64,000 nt of DNA. It comes from Rossellomorea sp. BNER (GTDB lineage: Bacteria; Bacillota; Bacilli; Bacillales; Bacillaceae_B). This document shows positions 56,051 through 64,000 of this stretch, in pieces. Position numbers and translations under genes: made by a program. The notes under the pieces were generated by a model, which was not told the DNA's origin, searched no databases, and saw only the letters and a list, made by a program, of their open reading frames with translations. Numbering within the stretch: the stretch's first letter is position 1; every line of letters starts with the position of its first letter. The DNA is taken from positions 108,225 to 172,224 of the forward strand of contig JANAVG010000011.1 of the NCBI GenBank assembly GCA_024213275.1, written 5' to 3'.

Positions 56051-57286
56051 TTGTCTCTTCGTGAAGAAGCGCTGCACATGCATAGAATTAATAGAGGAAA
56101 GTTAGAATCAAAGTCAAAGGTTGAAGTCAAAAATGCCGAAGATTTAAGTTTAGCTTACTCCCCTGGGGTAGCAGAACCTTGTAAAGATATCTATGATAAA
56201 CCAGAAACGGTTTATGAATATACAATGAAGGGAAATATGGTAGCTGTTGTATCAGATGGTACAGCTGTTTTAGGACTAGGGAATATTGGACCACAAGCCG
56301 CTCTTCCAGTAATGGAAGGGAAAGCCGTATTATTTAAAAGCTTTGCTGGTGTAGACGCATTTCCTATCTGTTTAGACACTACAGATGTTGATAAAATCGT
56401 TGAAACTGTGAAATTACTAGAACCAACATTTGGAGGCGTTAACCTAGAGGATATTGCCGCTCCAAATTGTTTTGCTATTGAAGAACGATTAAAGAAAGAA
56501 ACCAATATACCTATTTTCCATGATGATCAACATGGTACGGCCATTGTGACCGTTGCAGGTCTTGTAAATGCTTTAAAACTAGTAGAAAAGAAAATGTCAG
56601 AAATTAAAGTGGTTGCTAATGGAGCAGGTGCTGCTGGAATCGCCATTATTAAGTTGCTCTATCATTATGGAGTTAGGGATATTATTATGTGTGATTCTAG
56701 AGGAGCGATTTATGAAGGTCGTCCAAATGGAATGAACGATATTAAGCATGAAGTAGCGAAATTTACAAATAGAGACCAAAAAACCGGTGGATTAGAAGAC
56801 GTTATTCAAGGAGCAGATGTATTTATAGGTGTTTCTGTTGCTGGAGCTTTAACAGATGAAATGGTAAAGTCAATGAATGATGATTCTATTATTTTCGCAA
56901 TGGCTAATCCGGTTCCAGAAATTATGCCTGAGATTGCTAAAAATGCAGGTGCCAAAGTAGTTGGAACAGGTCGATCTGACTTCCCTAACCAAGTGAATAA
57001 TGTTCTAGCTTTCCCTGGTATCTTTAGAGGGGCATTGGATGTTAGGGCAACACATATTAATGAAAAAATGAAGCAGGCCGCTGTAGAAGCGATAGCTTCA
57101 CTTATTAATCATAATGAAATTAATTCTGATTATGTTATTCCAGCTCCATTTGATCCTCGTGTAGCTCCAGCTGTTGCGGCAGCGGTAGCGAAAGCAGCTA
57201 TGGAAACGGGTGTAGCAAGATTGAAAGTAGACCCAGAAGAAATTAGAGTGAAAACCGCAGAGCTAGCCGTTATCGGTAAAGATTAG
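56051..57286 (+). CDS. maeB: NADP-type malic enzyme YtsJ
   Basis: Oxidative decarboxylation of malate to pyruvate, giving NADPH. 411 residues with a TTG start (AAGGAGTGAA upstream). Motifs: SPGVAEPCKDI, DGTAVLGLGNIGP, the metal-binding HDDQHGTAIV, and the Rossmann GAGAAGIAI. No phosphotransacetylase domain. First gene of an apparent operon with a GntR regulator and accDA; NADPH and acetyl-CoA are both inputs for fatty acid synthesis, so the grouping makes metabolic sense. B. subtilis calls it ytsJ. Confidence 0.94.
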   Translation: MSLREEALHMHRINRGKLESKSKVEVKNAEDLSLAYSPGVAEPCKDIYDKPETVYEYTMKGNMVAVVSDGTAVLGLGNIGPQAALPVMEGKAVLFKSFAGVDAFPICLDTTDVDKIVETVKLLEPTFGGVNLEDIAAPNCFAIEERLKKETNIPIFHDDQHGTAIVTVAGLVNALKLVEKKMSEIKVVANGAGAAGIAIIKLLYHYGVRDIIMCDSRGAIYEGRPNGMNDIKHEVAKFTNRDQKTGGLEDVIQGADVFIGVSVAGALTDEMVKSMNDDSIIFAMANPVPEIMPEIAKNAGAKVVGTGRSDFPNQVNNVLAFPGIFRGALDVRATHINEKMKQAAVEAIASLINHNEINSDYVIPAPFDPRVAPAVAAAVAKAAMETGVARLKVDPEEIRVKTAELAVIGKD

Positions 57287-57288
57287 TG

Positions 57289-57921
57289 ATGAGTGAAGTG
57301 AATTCGTCAAAACCTGCTTCAAAGGTTTATGTTGCCATTGTGCACAGAATTCGAGAAATGATTTCTAATGACGGCTTACAATCAGGGGATAAAATACCTT
57401 CAGAACGAGAACTCTCGGAACGCCTGAATGTTGGGCGTTCCTCTGTAAGAGAAGCTTTAAGGGCACTTGAACTATTAGGACTAATAGAAACGAGACGAGG
57501 AGAAGGAACCTTTTTACGAGATTTTCGTGAACATCACCTTGTCGAATTATTAGGTGCATTTATACTGGAGGACAAACAAGCTAAACAAGACGTTCTCCTC
57601 ACAAAAGATTGGATTGAGAAAGACAGTTTAAGATGCATACTAAACAAGAAGATAAGCGTGCATGGACTTTTATCTAAATTAAATCAGCACAAATACAACA
57701 GAGTTGATGATCTATTTCAACAGATTATTTTAAAATGTAACAATCATCTGACCTATAAAATATGGGTAATATTAAAGGATTATGTTGCGATGGTCAAAGG
57801 AGAGGTTCTCATTACCGAAAGAAATCATCCTCTTTGTTTGGGAATTATTGAAAACTTATTAAAACAAAATGAAGATCAAGTCTTTCAATACTATCAACAG
57901 TTGAAAAATGTCGAAAAATAA
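57289..57921 (+). CDS. FadR-subfamily GntR transcription regulator
   Basis: 210 residues. The N-terminal winged helix (about 12-75) is classical: GDKIPSERELSERLNVGRSS and REALRALELLGLIETRRGEG. The C-terminal effector domain is helical and shorter than usual FCD domains, so the effector cannot be named. ATG 57289 begins three bases after the malic enzyme stop; GTG 57286 overlaps it. No separate RBS, so translation is coupled. The likely operator is the palindrome at 55654. The target is inferred to be the maeB-accDA operon. Confidence 0.87.
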   Translation: MSEVNSSKPASKVYVAIVHRIREMISNDGLQSGDKIPSERELSERLNVGRSSVREALRALELLGLIETRRGEGTFLRDFREHHLVELLGAFILEDKQAKQDVLLTKDWIEKDSLRCILNKKISVHGLLSKLNQHKYNRVDDLFQQIILKCNNHLTYKIWVILKDYVAMVKGEVLITERNHPLCLGIIENLLKQNEDQVFQYYQQLKNVEK

Positions 57922-58010
57922 CCGACAGTTTCTAACATCCTTTTTATTAGATTTCCGATAAAGTGTTATCAATACAATTTTATAGGGCTAGAAGACAAGG
58001 AGGATTCACC

Positions 58011-58886
58011 TTGCTTAAGGATCTTTTTGTGAAAAATAAAAGTAAAAAGAAAAAATATGCTACGATCCCTTCCGAGGCTGCAAAACAGGATGTACCTGAA
58101 GGGATTATGACAAAATGTCCCAACTGCAAAAAAATTATGTATACAAAAGAACTTCAAAAAAATCACAAAGTATGTATACATTGCGACTACCATCATCCAA
58201 TGAGAGCTTTTGAACGTATTAGTAGTTTCTTGGATGTGGGGAGCTTTCAAGAGATCGATCATGAATTAACAACTGAAAACCCTTTGAACTTTCCTGACTA
58301 TCTTGAAAAGATAGAAAAAGATAGAAAAAAGACAGGTATGAACGAGGCAGTTGTAACAGGAAACGGTACAATTAATTCAATGACTGTTGTTGTTGCGATT
58401 ATGGACTCCAGTTTCAGGATGGGAAGTATGGGATCTGTTGTTGGAGAAAAAATAACAAGAGCCATTGAATTAGCTAAGAAAAAGAAATGCCCTTTTATCA
58501 TTTTCACCGCTTCTGGTGGAGCGCGAATGCAAGAAGGGGTATTATCACTTATGCAAATGGCAAAAACCAGTGTAGCGTTAAAAAGATTTAGTGACGAAGG
58601 CGGTTTATTCTTCAGCATTATGACACATCCAACAACAGGCGGAGTGTCAGCGAGTTTTGCCTCATTAGGTGATTATAACTTTGCAGAGCCAGGAGCATTA
58701 ATCGGGTTTGCAGGCAGAAGAATTATCGAACAAACGATTCGCGAAGACTTACCAGAAGATTTTCAAACGGCCGAATTTTTACTTAAACATGGACAACTAG
58801 ATGCTGTGATTTCTAGACTAGAATTGAAAGACAAGATTTCAACCATTCTAGATATCCATCAATGGGGTGGTGAGATTACATGGTAA
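58011..58886 (+). CDS. accD: Acetyl-CoA carboxylase carboxyltransferase beta subunit
   Basis: With AccA it moves CO2 from carboxybiotin to acetyl-CoA, making malonyl-CoA. 291 residues from TTG 58011 (AAGGAGG upstream); the frame before it is not protein-like. A four-cysteine zinc ribbon at C36, C39, C55 and C58 is followed by the crotonase-like domain ([32 protein letters not shown]). It overlaps accA by seven bases. The biotin parts (accBC) are elsewhere. Confidence 0.96.
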   Translation: MLKDLFVKNKSKKKKYATIPSEAAKQDVPEGIMTKCPNCKKIMYTKELQKNHKVCIHCDYHHPMRAFERISSFLDVGSFQEIDHELTTENPLNFPDYLEKIEKDRKKTGMNEAVVTGNGTINSMTVVVAIMDSSFRMGSMGSVVGEKITRAIELAKKKKCPFIIFTASGGARMQEGVLSLMQMAKTSVALKRFSDEGGLFFSIMTHPTTGGVSASFASLGDYNFAEPGALIGFAGRRIIEQTIREDLPEDFQTAEFLLKHGQLDAVISRLELKDKISTILDIHQWGGEITW

Positions 58887-59860
58887 ACGAAATGGAATTC
58901 GAAAAGCCAGTATTTGAATTAAAAAAGAAAATTGCCGAACTAAAAGAATTCACAAAGAAATCGGATGTAGATTTAAGTTCTGAAATTGATAAATTGGAAG
59001 CTCGCTTAGAAAAATTAGAGCAGGATATTTATGAGAATATGAAGCCGTGGGAAAGAGTACAGGTTGCGAGACATCCGAATCGCCCAACTACCTTAGATTA
59101 CATCTCTTATCTCTTTACGGACTTCTTAGAAATGCATGGAGACCGCCTGTATGGGGATGATGAGGCGATTGTTTCAGGTATTGGCAAATTTCATGGTGTT
59201 CCCGTAACGATTATCGGTCATCAGCGCGGAAAGGACACAAAAGAAAACATTCGCCGGAACTTTGGTATGCCTCATCCCGAAGGATATCGTAAAGCACTTA
59301 GATTAATGAAACAAGCTGAAAAATTCGGAAGACCGATTATTTGTTTTATTGATACAAAAGGTGCTTATCCAGGAAAAGCAGCAGAAGAACGTGGACAAAG
59401 TGAAGCGATTGCAAGAAATCTATTTGAAATGGCGGGCTTTACTGTTCCGATTATTTGTATTGTAATTGGTGAAGGCGGAAGTGGTGGTGCATTGGCACTT
59501 GGAATTGGTGATCATATTCATATGCTTGAGAACTCCACATATTCCGTGATTTCTCCTGAAGGAGCTGCGGCTTTATTATGGAAGGATTCAACTCTTGCCA
59601 AAAAAGCAGCCGAATCAATGAAAATTACAGCACCTGATTTAAAAGAATTAGGTATTATTGATGAAATTATTACAGAAGTAAAAGGCGGAGCGCACAAAGA
59701 TGTAGAAACACAAGCTGGATATATTGAACAAGTATTAAAGGATTCACTCCAATCTTTAATACCTCAATTACCAGAGAACCTTTTATCTCTTCGTTATGAA
59801 AAATATAAGAAAATGGGCAAGTATACTGTTTTAAATGAGTATATTGGGGTAAATTCTTAA
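58880..59860 (+). CDS. accA: Acetyl-CoA carboxylase carboxyltransferase alpha subunit
   Basis: Partner of AccD. 326 residues: a short N-terminal coiled-coil region (10-55), then the carboxyltransferase fold with [38 protein letters not shown] and the oxyanion-hole stretch [16 protein letters not shown] 58880 lies inside the last codons of accD. It is the last gene of the operon; the terminator follows the stop immediately. Confidence 0.96.
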   Translation: MVNEMEFEKPVFELKKKIAELKEFTKKSDVDLSSEIDKLEARLEKLEQDIYENMKPWERVQVARHPNRPTTLDYISYLFTDFLEMHGDRLYGDDEAIVSGIGKFHGVPVTIIGHQRGKDTKENIRRNFGMPHPEGYRKALRLMKQAEKFGRPIICFIDTKGAYPGKAAEERGQSEAIARNLFEMAGFTVPIICIVIGEGGSGGALALGIGDHIHMLENSTYSVISPEGAAALLWKDSTLAKKAAESMKITAPDLKELGIIDEIITEVKGGAHKDVETQAGYIEQVLKDSLQSLIPQLPENLLSLRYEKYKKMGKYTVLNEYIGVNS

Positions 59861-59861
59861 A

Positions 59862-59893
59862 CGTGTACCTTTTGGACACGTTTTTTTTTTTGG
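59862..59893 (+). terminator. Terminator of the maeB-accA operon
   Basis: AACGTGTACC / GGACACGTT with loop TTTT, then more than ten T residues. Confidence 0.92.
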
Positions 59894-59990
59894 GCTCTTT
59901 TCTAAAAGGTTGTTGTTTTATAAATAGCTTTTGTGAAATCAACCATTACTCATTTTTGAAAACTAGCAACAAAGTTTGCGGAATTTTTTA
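59893..59990. repeat. Family A element 7 (remnant, no core)
   Basis: The left end GGGCTCTTTTCTAAAAGGTTG and the right GCAACAAAGTTTGCGGAA flank a short AT-rich middle containing AATCAACCATTACTC. About 100 bp; the core is lost. Confidence 0.7.
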
Positions 59991-60085
59991 AAACCCTAGG
60001 AAAAACAATAAATATAAATAATGAAACTAATTAGAAAAACGATAGAAATTACGAAGAAAACGCTTCATTTTCAAAATTCATACAA

Positions 60086-60099
60086 TTTAAACGCTTTCA
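60086..60099 (+). promoter_or_regulatory. cre-like site upstream of pfkA
   Basis: TTTAAACGCTTTCA matches the cre consensus at 13 of 14 positions. A second, poorer word (AGAAAACGCTTCAT) lies at about 60055. It is 235 bp before the pfkA start. The rest of the 59991-60333 spacer shows no clear gene. Confidence 0.5.
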
Positions 60100-60210
60100 T
60101 TTCACGAATAATTTCGTCTATTAAAAATAGATGGTACAATGTATTGAGAACAATGATTCTTCATGTTATTTTAGAATTAATCCATAGTGTATTTAATCTA
60201 TTTTTTGTGA

Positions 60211-61293
<1,083 letters not shown>

Positions 61294-61320
61294 AGCGTGA
61301 AATTCGGGAGGTAAAATTTT

Positions 61321-63081
61321 ATGAGAAAAACAAAAATAGTGTGTACGATCGGTCCTGCAAGCGAAAGTATCGAAAAGCTAACACAATTGATGGAAGCAGG
61401 AATGAACGTTGCTCGTTTAAACTTTTCACATGGAGACCATGAAGAACATGGACAACGAATTAAGAACATTCGTGAAGCAGCTAAGAAAACAGGGAAAACA
61501 GTTGCTATTCTTTTAGATACAAAAGGTCCTGAGATTCGAACAAATAACATGGAAAATGGAGTTATTCAATTAACCCAGGGGTCTAATGTTATTGTGTCAA
61601 TGAAGGAAGTTCTTGGAACAAAAGAAAAATTCTCTGTTACATATTCTGGGTTAATCGAAGATGTTCAAGTTGGTTCTAAAATCTTACTTGATGATGGACT
61701 AATCGGTCTAGAAGTGATCGAGATTCATCAAGAACAAGGCGAGCTTGTAACAAAAGTAATGAATACTGGTGAACTGAAAAATAAAAAAGGTGTAAATGTT
61801 CCTGGCGTTTCTGTGAATTTACCAGGTATTACTGAAAAAGATGCAAGTGATATTTTATTTGGTATTGAGCAAGGAATTGATTTTATTGCTGCATCTTTCG
61901 TACGTAGAGCTGCAGATGTTTTAGAAATTCATCAGCTTCTAGAAGAGCGAAACGCCTCTCACATTCAAATTATTCCTAAAATCGAAAACCAAGAAGGTGT
62001 CGATAATATCAATGAAATTCTTGAAGTTTCTAATGGCTTAATGGTTGCGCGTGGGGACTTAGGTGTGGAAATTCCAGCTGAGGAAGTACCATTAGTGCAA
62101 AAAGCTTTAATAAAGAAATGTAATGCACTTGGTAAACCAGTGATAACAGCCACTCAAATGCTAGACTCTATGCAACGGAATCCTCGACCGACACGTGCAG
62201 AAGCAAGTGATGTGGCGAATGCGATTTTTGATGGAACAGATGCCATCATGCTATCAGGTGAAACAGCTGCTGGACTTTATCCTGTAGAAGCTGTTCAAAC
62301 AATGAACAATATTGCTTCCCGCGCAGAAACAGCCTTAAACTATAATGAAATTCTATCAAACAGAAGTAAAGATTGTGAACACAATATGACAGATGCTATT
62401 GGTCAATCTGTGGCACATACTGCTATTAACTTAGATGTAAATGCGATTATAGCTCCTACAGAAAGTGGTCATACGGCGAGAATGATTGCTAAATATCGTC
62501 CGAAGGCTCCAATCGTTGCCGTTACCGGAGATGATTCTGTATCAAGAAGATTAGCCCTCGTTTGGGGTGTCGTCCCACAAGTTGGAAGAAGAGTCTCGAC
62601 AACAGATGAAATGCTTGATATGGCTGTTGAAGAAGGCTTAAATTCAGGAGTAATTAAACATGGTGATTTAGTAGTGATTACTGCCGGTGTTCCAATTGGA
62701 GAATCTGGAACGACGAACTTAATGAAAATACATGTCGTTGGGGATATCTTAGCTAAAGGCCAAGGGATTGGCCGTAAAACCGCATACGGTAAAGTGGCTC
62801 TAGCAAGTAACGCTGCTGAAGCCCTTGAAAAAGTTACGGAAGGTTCAATCCTTGTGACCATTGGAAGTGACAAAGAAATGGTACCTGCAATTGAAAAATG
62901 TTCCGCTCTTATTACTGAAGAAGGTGGACTAACCAGTCATGCAGCAGTTGTGGGAATCAGTCTTGGAATTCCAGTCATTGTAGGGATAGAAAATGCTACA
63001 TCCCTTCTAGAGGATGGGCAAGAAGTAACTGTGGACTCATCAAGAGGTGTTATCTACAACGGTCATGCAAGTGTATTATAG
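61321..63081 (+). CDS. pyk: Pyruvate kinase with C-terminal PEP-utilizer domain
   Basis: Makes pyruvate and ATP from phosphoenolpyruvate. 586 residues, the long Bacillus/Geobacillus form. Core enzyme 1-470 with the signature [13 protein letters not shown] and the ARGDLGVE loop. The extra C-terminal domain (about 485-586) has the PEP-utilizer mobile-domain motif [11 protein letters not shown], with a conserved Thr-Ser-His but no known catalysis. RBS GGGAGGTAA. Ends with a clear terminator. Confidence 0.97.
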   Translation: MRKTKIVCTIGPASESIEKLTQLMEAGMNVARLNFSHGDHEEHGQRIKNIREAAKKTGKTVAILLDTKGPEIRTNNMENGVIQLTQGSNVIVSMKEVLGTKEKFSVTYSGLIEDVQVGSKILLDDGLIGLEVIEIHQEQGELVTKVMNTGELKNKKGVNVPGVSVNLPGITEKDASDILFGIEQGIDFIAASFVRRAADVLEIHQLLEERNASHIQIIPKIENQEGVDNINEILEVSNGLMVARGDLGVEIPAEEVPLVQKALIKKCNALGKPVITATQMLDSMQRNPRPTRAEASDVANAIFDGTDAIMLSGETAAGLYPVEAVQTMNNIASRAETALNYNEILSNRSKDCEHNMTDAIGQSVAHTAINLDVNAIIAPTESGHTARMIAKYRPKAPIVAVTGDDSVSRRLALVWGVVPQVGRRVSTTDEMLDMAVEEGLNSGVIKHGDLVVITAGVPIGESGTTNLMKIHVVGDILAKGQGIGRKTAYGKVALASNAAEALEKVTEGSILVTIGSDKEMVPAIEKCSALITEEGGLTSHAAVVGISLGIPVIVGIENATSLLEDGQEVTVDSSRGVIYNGHASVL

Positions 63082-63097
63082 TATATGATTTGATAGA

Positions 63098-63131
63098 GAT
63101 CCGGCGCATATTTTGTGTCGGATTTTTTACG
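63098..63131 (+). terminator. Terminator of pfkA-pyk
   Basis: GATCCGGCGCA / TGTGTCGGAT with loop TATTT, then TTTTTT. Confidence 0.88.
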
Positions 63132-63480
63132 TTTAAAATTTGTTTTCGGAGTGTGTGCTTTTTCTTTTAAGATCGTGGTGTCAATCCCTATTAGGGGTGG
63201 CTTTTAGATGGAGATGTCGTTCATTTTCGTTTATATAGGTCTTTATTGGGTGTGACAGACCCTTGTGCTCCTAGCATGAGGGTGTTGAAGTGCGTGACCG
63301 GAGAAATGATTTCCGGAGAGTGAGTACGTCATAGATTTTTTGATGGGAGTATTTTTGTGTTTTGAACTCTTCTGCTATTAATATAGTGGCTTTCTGGTAT
63401 GTGGAAGTGCATTAGCTTTATTCTAAGGAGACACTTCATAACGTTTAATAGTCAACATATGCTATAATAAAGAAGATTCC
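63132..63480. other. G/T-rich spacer between pyk and fxsA
   Basis: The plus strand is unusually rich in G and T and poor in C. It holds the short hairpin ACCGGAGAAATGATTTCCGGA (about 63299-63319) and CCTATTAGGGG. No frame with a ribosome site was found. The last 60 bp should include the fxsA promoter (TATAAT at 63464 within GCTATAATAAAG). Confidence 0.5.
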
Positions 63481-63504
63481 GAAGATAATGGAGGAATACG
63501 TGAT

Positions 63505-63891
63505 ATGAGATTTTTGCTTGCTTTACTTATTCTCATTCCAGCAATGGAGATAGGAATATTGATCTTTTCCGGGCAAACACTTGGAGTCATTCCGACGATA
63601 TTAATCATTATTGCAACTGGAATTATTGGTGCCTACCTTGCGAAACAACAAGGAATAGAGACATTAAGAAGAGCTCAGGAAGAGATGAAATTCGGTCAGA
63701 TACCTGGAGAAGCCATTATTGATGGTTTGTGCATATTAGTTGGCGGGCTTTTGCTTTTAACACCAGGGTTTATTACAGATACAACAGGATTTTTACTATT
63801 ATTACCCCCAACAAGAAGAATCTTTAAACCTTGGATCATGAAATTAGTTAAACGTTGGATTGATAATAGAAATGTGATTATTTATAGATAA
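63505..63891 (+). CDS. fxsA: FxsA-family membrane protein
   Basis: 128 residues with two N-terminal membrane segments (about 3-22 and 27-46) and a third hydrophobic region (about 75-100); the C terminus is basic. FxsA in E. coli relieves exclusion of phage T7 by F plasmids when overproduced; the native role is unknown. B. subtilis names the gene ytzA, next to pyk. RBS TGGAGGAA. The C-terminal RRIFKPWIMKLVKRW is typical. Confidence 0.9.
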   Translation: MRFLLALLILIPAMEIGILIFSGQTLGVIPTILIIIATGIIGAYLAKQQGIETLRRAQEEMKFGQIPGEAIIDGLCILVGGLLLLTPGFITDTTGFLLLLPPTRRIFKPWIMKLVKRWIDNRNVIIYR

Positions 63892-64000
63892 TAAGTGGTA
63901 ACAAAAAAGGACGAGCTCACATTTAATATGTACCCTTTGTAAAGGACAATTTTAAAAAAGCCTAGGCTGCTTTCTGAAGATGATCCCTGTATTGAACAGG

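Noticed and set aside
63892..64000. Possible repeat end at the right window edge (AAAGCCTAGGCTG)
   Set aside because: Only about 100 bp are visible after fxsA; it resembles the AGGCTG terminus but cannot be confirmed.

Overview
The window is a stretch of chromosome from a low-GC, endospore-forming Bacillaceae bacterium. This is inferred from the proteins (small acid-soluble spore protein, YtfJ/GerW, YtrH/YtrI, EzrA, Tpx, DnaE) and from a gene order very close to the acsA-to-pyk region of Bacillus subtilis as I remember it. Nearly every gene has a strong AGGAGG-type ribosome binding site, and TTG and GTG starts are common. No phage, plasmid, CRISPR, tRNA or rRNA is visible. Species cannot be fixed from this alone.

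Layout. 1-8.1 kb: end of acsA, a class A penicillin-binding protein, tyrS behind a tyrosine T-box, rpsD. 8.7-20.9 kb: a GGDEF/GAF protein (dgcP), methionine gamma-lyase-like gene, free-methionine-sulfoxide reductase, refZ, hisJ, ezrA, brnQ, and the sulfur-transfer pair iscS-thiI. 21-36 kb: spore protein gene, mbcS, ytcJ, rarD, nadK2, sppA-yteJ behind a SigW-type promoter, ytfI-ytfJ, tpx, ytxK-ackA with a perfect CcpA cre site, an EcsC-like gene and moaB. 36-48 kb: argG-argH with ARG boxes, a universal stress protein, a 53-codon gene, ald, a Xaa-Pro peptidase, ytkL, ytoI, ytpI and nrnA. 48-64 kb: a VWA lipoprotein and a YitT-family protein that look like an insertion into the conserved order, then ytrH-ytrI, dnaE, malic enzyme-GntR regulator-accD-accA, pfkA-pyk and fxsA.

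The genes form a housekeeping block: carbon overflow (acsA, ackA, ald, malic enzyme), lower glycolysis (pfkA, pyk), the first step of fatty acid synthesis (accDA) with a FadR-type regulator, arginine synthesis, replication and division (dnaE, ezrA, refZ), envelope (PBP, sppA) and sporulation.

The unusual content lies between the genes. Four spacers each hold a degenerate tandem array: three unrelated sequences with 51-52 bp units and one in which a hexamer recurs every 20 or 21 bp. All periods are close to whole numbers of DNA turns. A second layer is made of dispersed hairpin elements: a family with shared termini (AGGCTGTTTTC...GAAAACAGCCT) whose interior is exchanged between copies, a family whose two nested stems differ between loci but stay complementary, and very long terminator-like hairpins whose inner stems also differ while pairing. 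Several of these elements touch stop codons or ribosome binding sites. I know no established name or function for the phased arrays; they are the best candidate here for something undescribed.
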